Shown here piece after piece: positions 9,222 to 16,010 of a DNA stretch of 64,000 nt (positions are counted from its first letter, which is position 1; each line of letters starts with the position of its first letter). Origin of the DNA: Terrabacter sp. Root85 (lineage in GTDB: Bacteria > Actinomycetota > Actinomycetes > Actinomycetales > Dermatophilaceae); assembly GCF_001429185.1 (NCBI RefSeq), contig NZ_LMIW01000013.1, positions 248,202 through 312,201 on the forward strand. Direction: 5' to 3'. The notes beneath the pieces were generated by a model. The model made no database searches. It was not told where the DNA came from and saw nothing but the letters and a program-made list of their open reading frames with translations. Position numbers and translations under genes: made by a program.

Positions 9222-9917
9222 ATGGAAGGCACCGAGGTCCGCAAGCTTGCTGAGCTGGAGGACGACCACTGGTGGTACCGCGAGCGGCGTCACCTCCTGG
9301 CCAAGGCCATCTCGGGGCTGGTGCCCGGACGTGCCCTCGACATCGGCGCCGCGGGCGGGGGCAACACCCGTGTCCTGCGCGAGCACGGCTGGGACGCCGT
9401 CGCCCTCGAGTACGGCTCGGACGGCGCGGAGGTGGCGCACGGTCGAGGGCTCGCGACGCTGCGCGGCGACGCGACCCGGCTGCCGCTCGCGGACGACTCG
9501 CTCGACCTCGTCATGGCCTTCGACCTGCTCGAGCACCTCGACGACGACGCCGCCGCGGTGGCCGAGGTGCGCCGTGTGCTCAAGCCGACCGGCACATACC
9601 TCTTGGCCGTGCCGGCCGACCCGAAGCTGTGGTCCGAGCACGACGAGGCCGTCGACCACGTACGCCGCTACACCCGCGAGGGCCTGCTCGACCTGCTCGA
9701 CCGCGGCGGCTTCGACGTCACCGACGTGCGGTCGTGGAACGTGCTGCTGCGTCCCGTCGTGGCGATGCGCCGCCGGACGAGCTCGGGCTCGGACCTCGAG
9801 AACCTCCACCCGGTCGTCAACTTCGGGCTGCGCACGATCATCACCGCCGAGCGCTACCTGCCCGTCGGCGGCCTGCCCGGCGTCAGCCTCCTCGTGCGCG
9901 CTCAGCCGCGCAGCTGA
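9222..9917 (+). CDS. Class I SAM-dependent methyltransferase
   Basis: 231 residues with a Rossmann methyltransferase core: motif I ALDIGAAGGGNTRVL (about residues 37-51), acidic motif II LEYGSDG, DATRLPLADDSLDLVMAFDLLEHLDDD (motif III/IV) and VLKPTGTYLLAVPADP. N-terminal LEDDHWWYRERRHLL is typical of methyltransferases found with glycosyltransferases. It overlaps tail to tail by 16 bp with the glycosyltransferase on the other strand, so an envelope or glycan substrate is possible, but the substrate is not shown by the sequence. Confidence 0.82.
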   Translation: MEGTEVRKLAELEDDHWWYRERRHLLAKAISGLVPGRALDIGAAGGGNTRVLREHGWDAVALEYGSDGAEVAHGRGLATLRGDATRLPLADDSLDLVMAFDLLEHLDDDAAAVAEVRRVLKPTGTYLLAVPADPKLWSEHDEAVDHVRRYTREGLLDLLDRGGFDVTDVRSWNVLLRPVVAMRRRTSSGSDLENLHPVVNFGLRTIITAERYLPVGGLPGVSLLVRAQPRS

Positions 9918-11053
9918 GTGCGCATCGGCTGCGACGCCGGCTGGGGCGTGGGCTGGGGCGTGGGCTGCGGCGTGGGCTGGGGCGTGGGCTGGGGCGTGGG
10001 GTCGGCTGTCGGGTCGAGCAGCGTCACGGTGTCGGTCTCCGACTCGTCCGACGTCGTGAGGATGTGTTCCCCGCTCGGCTGAGCCGGCAGGGGAGTGTCG
10101 GTCGGACCGTGCGCGCCGATGTCGGTCGTCATCGAGTCGTAGGCGATGAAGTAGGTCGGGCGGCCCTGCATGTGGCCGTACATCCGGCCGATGTACTCGC
10201 CGAGGATGCCGACGCAGACCAGCTGGACGGCGCCGACGCCCGCGACGATGGCGACGGTCGAGGTCCAACCGGCGACGGTGTGGCCCTGCGACCGGGAGAT
10301 CAGCGTGTAGAGGACGAGCAGCACGGCGAGGACCGCACCACCGAAGCCGGCGAACGTCGCGAGCCGCAACGGCGCCGTCGAGAAGCCGGTCAGCGAGTCG
10401 AGCGAGAGCTTGATCATCTTGATCAGCGGGTACTTCGAGTCCCCGGCCGCGCGCTCCTCGCGCTTGTACTCGACCGTGTCGGACGGGAAGTTGAGGGCCG
10501 GCACGATGAAGCGAAGGACACGGTTGTGCTCGGGGAGGCTGTTGACCGCGTCGACGGTGGCGCGCGACATGAGGCGGTAGTCGCCGGCGTCGGCGTGGGC
10601 CGAGGTCTGCGACATCAGGCCGATGAGCTTGTAGAACGCCTGGGCCGAGGCCCGCTTGAACCACGTGTCGGTCGAGCGGTCGTTGCGCACGCCGTAGACG
10701 ACGTCGACGCCGTCGTCCTTCGCGGCCGCGAGCATCTGCGGGATGATCTCGGGCGGGTCCTGCAGGTCGGCGTCGATCGTGACGACGTAGTCGCCGAGGG
10801 CGCTGACGAGGCCGGCGGAGATCGCGGCCTGGTGCCCGGCGTTGGCGCGCAGACGCACGACGCGCAGCTGGGACCACTCGCGGTGGTAGCGCTGGAGCAG
10901 CGCGGCCGTCAGGTCCTTGCTGCCGTCGTCGACGGCGACGACCTCGTAGGTGGTGCCCATGCCGTCGAGGAGCGGTCGGAGCCGCTCGACGAGGAGGGGG
11001 AGCACCTCCTCCTCGTTGTACATCGGGATGACCACGGACAACTCGGGAACCAT
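9902..11053 (-). CDS. GT2 family glycosyltransferase (DPM1/GtrB-like) with two membrane helices and a PTPQ-repeat tail
   Basis: Begins with the GT2 start VVIPMYNEEEVLPLLVERL, carries the nucleotide-sugar DxD in TIDADLQDPPE and the ANAGHQAAISAG loop, and then two membrane helices (about residues 250-272 and 282-312, ending in GILGEYIGRMY). This is the layout of polyprenyl-phosphate glycosyltransferases such as GtrB, ArnC and DPM1-like enzymes. The last 60 or so residues are hydrophilic and contain five PTPQ units, encoded by a 12-bp tandem repeat. It is likely membrane-bound with a cytoplasmic active site, transferring a sugar to polyprenyl phosphate; the sugar is unknown. Confidence 0.85.
   Translation of the reverse strand: MVPELSVVIPMYNEEEVLPLLVERLRPLLDGMGTTYEVVAVDDGSKDLTAALLQRYHREWSQLRVVRLRANAGHQAAISAGLVSALGDYVVTIDADLQDPPEIIPQMLAAAKDDGVDVVYGVRNDRSTDTWFKRASAQAFYKLIGLMSQTSAHADAGDYRLMSRATVDAVNSLPEHNRVLRFIVPALNFPSDTVEYKREERAAGDSKYPLIKMIKLSLDSLTGFSTAPLRLATFAGFGGAVLAVLLVLYTLISRSQGHTVAGWTSTVAIVAGVGAVQLVCVGILGEYIGRMYGHMQGRPTYFIAYDSMTTDIGAHGPTDTPLPAQPSGEHILTTSDESETDTVTLLDPTADPTPQPTPQPTPQPTPQPTPQPASQPMRTQLRG
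9939..9998 (+). repeat. Five tandem copies of a 12-bp unit in the glycosyltransferase 3' end
   Basis: The unit GGCTGGGGCGTG is repeated at 9939, 9951, 9963, 9975 and 9987, with one base changed in the third copy. On the minus strand it encodes PTPQ repeats. Because the unit is 12 bp, copy-number change would keep the reading frame. Confidence 0.9.
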
Positions 11054-11169
11054 GGGTTCTAGGGTACGGCCGCGGATGGGCTGTGCCTGTCACCTCGCTG
11101 TGCGCGTGCTGTACCTGCACGTCCCCTGCACGTCCCTGCTCGTGCGCTGCACGCCCGCCGCGGCGCCGG

Positions 11170-11175
11170 TAGCGT
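11170..11175 (+). promoter_or_regulatory. -10 hexamer TAGCGT before the DUF402 gene
   Basis: TAGCGT ends 7 nt before GTG 11183 and supports that codon as a leaderless start. Confidence 0.45.
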
Positions 11176-11182
11176 GCCGGGC

Positions 11183-11812
11183 GTGACCTCTGCCGCCGCC
11201 GACCGTCCGTCCCGACGAGGTATGCCGTCGGGCGGGCTCGAGCCCGGCACGGCCGTCGCCGGGCGCTTCACGAAGTGGGGCGGTGGCCGCCACTGGGAGT
11301 GGGACGGTCGCTATCTCGGGTCCGACGAGCACGGTCACTGGTGGTACGCACCGGTCGGCACGCGGTGCGTGCGTCCCGGTGTCGAGTTCGTCGAGTCGAG
11401 CGGCTGGGTCTCCCTCGTGCCGCACGAGGGGGCGTTCGTCGTGGGCTTCTACCCGGCCCACCGCGAGATCAGCGTCTACGTCGACATGACCACCGATCCG
11501 GTCTGGCAGCGCCGCGAGGCCGCCGACGGCGGACCGGAGTGGGAGGTGACGATGGTGGACCTCGACCTCGACGTCGTGCTGACCCGCGACGGTCACCTCT
11601 ACGTCGACGACGAGGACGAGTTCGCGCAGCACCAGGTCGAGCTCGACTACCCGGAGGAGGTCGTCGCCCTCGCCGAACGGTGGCGCGACCTCGTCCACGC
11701 GGCCGTCGTGGCCGGCGACGAGCCGTTCGCGACGGTCGGGCACGACTGGCTGCGACGCGCGGAGGCGCAGGCGCCCGTCCCGAGCGGGGAGGCGGCGCCG
11801 CGTGCCGAGTGA
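11183..11812 (+). CDS. DUF402 domain protein
   Basis: 209 residues from GTG 11183 (leaderless; a GTG 9 bp upstream lies inside the -10 hexamer). The sequence has the DUF402 pattern of beta strands with many aromatic and acidic residues: KWGGGRHWEWDGRYLGSDEHGHWWYAP, the strand FVVGFYPAHREISVYVDMTTDP, and then YVDDEDEFAQH, which provides the acidic, metal-binding type cluster of the fold shared with FomD (a nucleoside phosphohydrolase). It probably acts on nucleotides or nucleic acid; no specific reaction can be assigned. It stands alone before the nadD cluster. Confidence 0.7.
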   Translation: MTSAAADRPSRRGMPSGGLEPGTAVAGRFTKWGGGRHWEWDGRYLGSDEHGHWWYAPVGTRCVRPGVEFVESSGWVSLVPHEGAFVVGFYPAHREISVYVDMTTDPVWQRREAADGGPEWEVTMVDLDLDVVLTRDGHLYVDDEDEFAQHQVELDYPEEVVALAERWRDLVHAAVVAGDEPFATVGHDWLRRAEAQAPVPSGEAAPRAE

Positions 11813-11874
11813 GCAGGGCGGACGGCATACGACCCCGGTGGGCACGCGCTGCGTCGGCCGGGGCGGGCGGGCGC

Positions 11875-11880
11875 TAGGCT
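11875..11880 (+). promoter_or_regulatory. -10 hexamer TAGGCT, leaderless promoter of the nadD-rsfS cluster
   Basis: TAGGCT ends 6 nt before ATG 11887, the first gene of a tightly packed run of four genes (small membrane protein, nadD, rsfS, phosphatase). Confidence 0.5.
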
Positions 11881-11886
11881 GGGCGC

Positions 11887-12105
11887 ATGTCTGATCGTGT
11901 CCTCGCACTCGTCACCGAGGGGGAGGAAGCCGCCCGCGAGCTTCCCATGCCGGTGATCGCCTACTTCTTCATCACCTTCTCGCTGTTCCTCGTGGCGCTC
12001 GCCGTCACGTGGAGCTTCCGCAACACCGCCTACAAGGTGCAGTCGCCGCGCCGGGGTGAGGGCACGCACGGCAGCACGAGCGGATCCGACGGGGCCCACC
12101 ACTGA
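11887..12105 (+). CDS. Small single-pass membrane protein upstream of nadD
   Basis: 72 residues with one hydrophobic helix ([24 protein letters not shown]) and a short basic then Gly/Ser-rich tail ending in HH. It starts with ATG 11887, 6 nt after TAGGCT, and ends 2 bp before nadD. Similar short membrane proteins sit before nadD in related actinobacteria. No function is known. Confidence 0.7.
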   Translation: MSDRVLALVTEGEEAARELPMPVIAYFFITFSLFLVALAVTWSFRNTAYKVQSPRRGEGTHGSTSGSDGAHH

Positions 12106-12107
12106 CC

Positions 12108-12749
12108 ATGCGCCTCGGCGTCATGGGCGGGACGTTCGACCCGATCCACCACGGCCACCTCGTGGCCGCCAGTGAGGTCCAGTCGCGCTTCGACCTCGAC
12201 GAGGTCGTCTTCGTCCCCACGGGTCAGCCGTGGCAGAAGGCGGACCGTCACGTCTCGCCCGCCGAGGACCGCTACCTCATGACTGTCATCGCGACGGCCT
12301 CCAACCCGCGCTTCACCGTCAGCAGGGTCGACATCGACCGGCCCGGGCCGACGTTCACGATCGACACCCTGCGCGACATCAGGACCGAGCGGCCCGACGA
12401 CGAGCTGTTCTTCATCACCGGCGCCGACGCCCTGGCCGAGATCCTGTCCTGGAAGGACGCCGAGCACCTCTTCGAGCTGGCCCACTTCATCGGCGTCACC
12501 CGTCCCGGCCACGAGCTGTCCGACAAGGGGCTGCCCGAGGACCGGGTCACGCTGCAGGAGGTGCCGGCCATGGCGATCAGCTCCACCGACTGCCGGGCGC
12601 GCGTCGCCGACGGCGCCCCGGTCTGGTACCTCGTGCCCGACGGGGTCGTCCAGTACATCAACAAGTACCGCTTGTATGCCGCCGACCTGGCGAGCGCAGG
12701 CACCGTGCCGACGCACCTGTCGTCGGCACCGCCCCGAGGAGATTCGTGA
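12108..12749 (+). CDS. nadD: Nicotinate-nucleotide adenylyltransferase
   Basis: Adds AMP to nicotinate mononucleotide to form deamido-NAD in NAD synthesis. 213 residues. The nucleotidyltransferase motif [12 protein letters not shown] is at residues 7-18, RLxxVxxxP-type sequence is seen as [12 protein letters not shown], and the C-terminal [13 protein letters not shown] matches the ISST(x)IR motif of NadD. ATG 12108 follows the small membrane gene by 2 bp. The stop overlaps rsfS by 4 nt (GTGA), so nadD and rsfS are coupled, the usual arrangement in bacteria. Confidence 0.94.
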   Translation: MRLGVMGGTFDPIHHGHLVAASEVQSRFDLDEVVFVPTGQPWQKADRHVSPAEDRYLMTVIATASNPRFTVSRVDIDRPGPTFTIDTLRDIRTERPDDELFFITGADALAEILSWKDAEHLFELAHFIGVTRPGHELSDKGLPEDRVTLQEVPAMAISSTDCRARVADGAPVWYLVPDGVVQYINKYRLYAADLASAGTVPTHLSSAPPRGDS

Positions 12750-13177
12750 CCGCAGCAGACCATTCGATCCAGCTCGCGAAGGTGGCCGCCCTGGCCTCCG
12801 AGGAGAAGCTCGCCGAGAAGGTGATGGCCATCGACGTGAGCGAGCAGATGCCGCTCACCGACGTGTTCGTCATCGCCTCCGCACCGTCCGAGCGGCAGGT
12901 CGGCGCCATCGTCGACGAGGTCGAGGACCGGCTGCGTGAGCTGGGCAGCAAGCCGATCCGCCGCGAGGGCGAGCGCGAGGGCCGCTGGGTCCTCATCGAC
13001 TTCGGCGACATCATCGTCCACGTCCAGCACGAGGAGGAGCGCGAGTACTACGCGCTGGAGCGCCTCTGGAAGGACTGCCCCGAGATCGACCTCTCCACGG
13101 TGGAGGCGCCGGCCCGTCCGGGAGCCGACGATGGGAGCGACGAGGTCGACGAGGTCGACGAGGTCGACCAGGCGTGA
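12746..13177 (+). CDS. rsfS: Ribosomal silencing factor RsfS
   Basis: 143 residues. RsfS (DUF143, YbeB) binds ribosomal protein L14 and blocks subunit joining when nutrients are short. Seen here: [39 protein letters not shown] and the conserved W(V)[12 protein letters not shown]...[16 protein letters not shown] 12746 overlaps the nadD stop; the open frame upstream is a shadow of nadD. The tail has three DEV repeats (acidic), which is an extension beyond the core domain. The stop overlaps the next gene by 4 nt. Confidence 0.93.
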   Translation: MTAADHSIQLAKVAALASEEKLAEKVMAIDVSEQMPLTDVFVIASAPSERQVGAIVDEVEDRLRELGSKPIRREGEREGRWVLIDFGDIIVHVQHEEEREYYALERLWKDCPEIDLSTVEAPARPGADDGSDEVDEVDEVDQA

Positions 13178-13839
13178 CCGCAGCCGGGTCCGTGCCCCCC
13201 ATCGGGCCGCGCCGCATCGTCATCGTCCGGCACGCCGAGACGGTCGACAACGCAGCCCGCGTCTGGCAGGGCCACAAGGACACCGAGCTGTCCGACCGCG
13301 GCCACGAGCAGGTGGAGGCCGCGGCCCCGCACCTCGCCGCCTACGCGCCGGCACTCATCGTCTCGAGCGACCTCCGGCGTGCGGCCTCGACGGCCGACGC
13401 CATCGCGGGGTTGACGGGCCTCGAGGTGCGCCTCGACGCCCGCCTGCGTGAGGTGCATGTCGGCGAGTGGCAGGGCATGCACGCCGACGAGGTGCGTGAG
13501 CGCTACCCGGACGTCATCGCCGCCCTCGACCGGGGGGAGGACACCCCTCGCGGGGTCACGGGGGAGACCCGGGCGCAGGTGGCCGAGCGTGCCGGCGCCG
13601 CGCTGCGCGACGTCGCCCGGGAGCTGCTCCCCGGCGAGACCGCCGTCGTCGTGGCCCACGGAGTGTCCGCACGCGTCGCGGCCAGCGCCCTCGTGGGGCT
13701 CGACCAGGACGTGTCGGACGCCGTGTTCCGCGGGCTCGACAACTGCCACTGGATCGAGCTCGTCGAGGCCGGCAAGAGCTTCTCCGAGGTGACCCGGTGG
13801 CGCATCAGCGGCTGGAACCTCGGGCCCTGGAACGTCTGA
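13174..13839 (+). CDS. Histidine phosphatase (phosphoglycerate-mutase-like) family protein
   Basis: 221 residues. The catalytic RHG-type motif is IVIVRHAETVDNAARVWQGHKDTELSDRG, with later VSSDLRRAASTADAI, the acid residue region LREVHVGEWQG and the second His in VVVAHGVSARVAA. This is a cytosolic phosphatase or mutase of the PhoE/GpmB type; substrate unknown. GTG 13174 overlaps the rsfS stop. It is the last gene of the nadD cluster, followed by the tRNA-Ala promoter. Confidence 0.85.
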   Translation: MTAAGSVPPIGPRRIVIVRHAETVDNAARVWQGHKDTELSDRGHEQVEAAAPHLAAYAPALIVSSDLRRAASTADAIAGLTGLEVRLDARLREVHVGEWQGMHADEVRERYPDVIAALDRGEDTPRGVTGETRAQVAERAGAALRDVARELLPGETAVVVAHGVSARVAASALVGLDQDVSDAVFRGLDNCHWIELVEAGKSFSEVTRWRISGWNLGPWNV

Positions 13840-13860
13840 CCCGAAAGGCCGCCCCCGATT

Positions 13861-13889
13861 TTGGCTCTCGGCCGGAGACCCGCTATGGT
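13861..13889 (+). promoter_or_regulatory. Sigma-70-type promoter of tRNA-Ala
   Basis: TTGGCT (13861-13866) and TATGGT (13884-13889) are separated by exactly 17 nt. The predicted transcription start falls about 25-30 nt before the mature tRNA end. Confidence 0.65.
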
Positions 13890-13922
13890 TACGCAGTCGC
13901 TTCGACGAGGTGACACCCGCAA

Positions 13923-13995
13923 GGGGCTGTGGCGCAGCTGGTAGCGCACCTGCATGGCATGCAGGGGGTCAGGGGTTCGAGTCCCCTCAGCTCCA
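13923..13995 (+). tRNA. tRNA-Ala (anticodon GGC)
   Basis: A 73-nt cloverleaf. The acceptor arm GGGGCTG pairs with CAGCTCC (one G-U), the discriminator is A, the anticodon stem CCTGC/GCAGG encloses the 7-nt loop ATGGCAT with anticodon GGC, and the T loop is GGTTCGAGTCC. The terminal CCA is not fully encoded (CCCA follows). It reads GCC and GCU alanine codons. No integrase gene or duplicated 3' end is seen nearby. Confidence 0.95.
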
Positions 13996-14002
13996 CCCAA
14001 CG

Positions 14003-14035
14003 AAGAAGGCCGGACACACCGTGTCCGGCCTTCTT
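14003..14035 (+). terminator. Bidirectional hairpin terminator after tRNA-Ala
   Basis: A 15-bp perfect stem (14003-14017 with 14021-14035) with loop ACC. The arms begin with AA and end with TT, so short U-runs exist in both directions. It lies between the tRNA and the 3' end of the convergent metacaspase gene and can serve both. Confidence 0.85.
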
Positions 14036-14052
14036 CCGTCCCGGGTGCGAGT

Positions 14053-15996
14053 TCAGGCGCGTGGGCGGGTCGTGACGACGAAGACCGAGTCGGTGCGCCA
14101 GTCGGCCACGGCCGCCGATGCGGTGCGCGGCCCCAGGCGCCGCGTCCGGGTGCCGCCGAGCACGCGCTCGAGGTTGGAGCGCAGGGCCGGCGGCTCGTCG
14201 GCGCTCCTCGTCGTCCCGGCCGCCGGCACGGCGCTGACGTCGAGCTCCTCCTGCTCGAGCGACCTCGGGTCGAACTCGAGCGTGCTCGTCACGACCATGA
14301 GCTGGTCGCGCAACGACACGGTGCCCGCCTCCCACAGTGCGTCGTCGACCTGGCCGACGAGGTCGACGCTCGTCGCCTCGCCGGGGCCGAGCGCCACCGA
14401 TCCGGCCGGGAACGCGTCGGTGAAGATGCCGTAGGTCTCGGTGAGGTCGAGGAGCGCCGCCCAGAGGGGGGTGGACGTGGTGTTCGCGAGACGGACGGTG
14501 AAGCAGGGCGCGTCCGTGCCGGCATACGCGATCGGCAGGGTGCCGCCCGCTCCGACGGGCCCGGTGCCCGCGTCCACCTCGACGCGGACGGCGGCGTCGG
14601 GCAGGCGCGTGGCGGGGTTCGTGAGTGCGGAGAGGCGCAGCCAGCGGGCCACGCGCTCGAGGGCGAGGATGGTGCGCTCCTCGCGGGCCTCGCCCGCGAC
14701 GACGGGCACGAGGGGGCGCGTGACGCCGGGACGGGTGATGACGAAGCCGTCGGGGGTGGCTTCGACGAGGAGGTCCGCAGGGCCGTCGCCGTCCCCCGCA
14801 CCCTCGACGAGGTCGACGAGCGTCTCGTCCGCGGCGTCGGCGGCGGTCCGGAGCGCCGCCGTCCCCGCGGCGTCGCCGACGACCCCGACGCGCAGCGGCG
14901 CCAGTGGGATCGACGTGACGACGGCGCGGTAGACGTACGCCTCGTCGAGCGCGGGCGTCAGGCGGACGAGGCTGCGGTCGGGCAGGACCCTCGTGACGAG
15001 CGCGGTGGCGAGCGGCGACCCGGACGTCTCGCCGGTCAGGGGGTAGACGGCCAGCTCGGTCGTGTCGTCACCGATGGGCTCGGGCACGCCGTGGACGGCG
15101 CCAGAGTCGATGGACCAGCCGTCGGGCAGCCTGCTCAGGGTGAGCGGCCTCGGGGTGGCCGGGATCGCGCCGCCGAGGAAGGGCCGGTCGAGCTCGGTCG
15201 CGTCGGCGGTCTCGACCTGCGGGTGCTGGTCGGTGACCCGGTTCGTCACGTCGGCGGTCACCATCCGCAGGACGTCGCGGTAGGAGGGGCGCCCGTCGCT
15301 GCCGAGCAGGGCGGCCTCGAGCGCCGCCGACAGGGCGCCGCGCTGGCGGCCGAGCACGGTGACCTCCTTCGCCTTCTCGGACGACCGGCAGGCCGCGAGC
15401 AGGACGTGACGGCCTGCGGGTGTCCAGCGCGCAGCGCTCCGGGTGGGTGCGCCGGCCGTCGCCTCGCCGAGCCCCACGAACGTCGACGCGGGTCGGGGTC
15501 GCGGGTCAGGGGGCGCGAGGCGCACCACCTCGTCGGCGTCCCGGGTGCCGTCACCCGAGTGGCAGCAGTCGAGCACGACGAGCGTGTGGCAGCCGGTCGC
15601 CGAGATCGAGTCGAGCAGGGCCGCGAGCTCCTTGTCGGCGAGGTCCCAGCTGCCGGGAGAGCGGCTGTCGACACACACGAGGGTCTCGTTGCGGTGGTCG
15701 GGCTCGATGGACCAGAGCTCCTCGGGGGTCGTCTGCTGCGAACCGTGCCCGCTGTAGTAGAAGAGCGCGACGTCCTGGGCGCCCGCGCGGCCGAGGTGCT
15801 CGCTGAGTCGGCTGGTCACGGCCGCCCGCGTGGCCTGGCCGTCGGTGAGCACGACGAGGTCGAGGGCGTCCTCGCCGACGCGGTCGCGCAGGACGTCGGC
15901 GAAGCCGGTGACGTCGTTCACGCAGCCCGACAGGGGCGGGATCGGTGTCGGGTAGGCGTCGATCCCGACGAGGAGGGCGAGCAGGCGTCCGGCCAT
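14053..15996 (-). CDS. Metacaspase-like (caspase-fold, peptidase C14) protein with C-terminal DUF4384-like domain
   Basis: 647 residues from ATG 15996. The N-terminal 260 residues form a caspase fold: LLALLVGIDAYPTPIPPLSGCVNDV, catalytic His84 in FYYSGHGSQ and catalytic Cys145 in VVLDCCHSGDG; LLAACRSSEKAKE and GALSAALEAAL follow as in type I metacaspases. The C-terminal half (about 300-610) is beta-rich and includes LPIAYAGTDAPCFTVRLANTTSTPLWAALLDL, resembling DUF4384. No signal peptide or membrane helix, so cytosolic. Metacaspases cleave after Arg/Lys. It is the second gene of an operon, 14 bp after the CHAT protease gene; the two probably act together, perhaps as a proteolytic cascade. The longer open frame upstream overlaps the CHAT gene and is noise. 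Confidence 0.88.
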   Translation of the reverse strand: MAGRLLALLVGIDAYPTPIPPLSGCVNDVTGFADVLRDRVGEDALDLVVLTDGQATRAAVTSRLSEHLGRAGAQDVALFYYSGHGSQQTTPEELWSIEPDHRNETLVCVDSRSPGSWDLADKELAALLDSISATGCHTLVVLDCCHSGDGTRDADEVVRLAPPDPRPRPASTFVGLGEATAGAPTRSAARWTPAGRHVLLAACRSSEKAKEVTVLGRQRGALSAALEAALLGSDGRPSYRDVLRMVTADVTNRVTDQHPQVETADATELDRPFLGGAIPATPRPLTLSRLPDGWSIDSGAVHGVPEPIGDDTTELAVYPLTGETSGSPLATALVTRVLPDRSLVRLTPALDEAYVYRAVVTSIPLAPLRVGVVGDAAGTAALRTAADAADETLVDLVEGAGDGDGPADLLVEATPDGFVITRPGVTRPLVPVVAGEAREERTILALERVARWLRLSALTNPATRLPDAAVRVEVDAGTGPVGAGGTLPIAYAGTDAPCFTVRLANTTSTPLWAALLDLTETYGIFTDAFPAGSVALGPGEATSVDLVGQVDDALWEAGTVSLRDQLMVVTSTLEFDPRSLEQEELDVSAVPAAGTTRSADEPPALRSNLERVLGGTRTRRLGPRTASAAVADWRTDSVFVVTTRPRA

Positions 15997-16010
15997 CTGA
16001 GGCGGCCGTC

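Noticed and set aside
9939..9998. CRISPR-like repeat
   Set aside because: 12-bp units directly adjoining with no spacers, inside a coding frame. No CRISPR array was seen in the window.
9039..11120. 693-codon open frame on the minus strand over proA end, methyltransferase and glycosyltransferase
   Set aside because: Shadow frame: His/Arg/Pro-rich, with the true glycosyltransferase (GT2 motifs) in another frame of the same strand.
13923..14035. tRNA-Ala as an integration site of a genomic island
   Set aside because: No integrase, no repeated tRNA 3' end and no composition change follows it.
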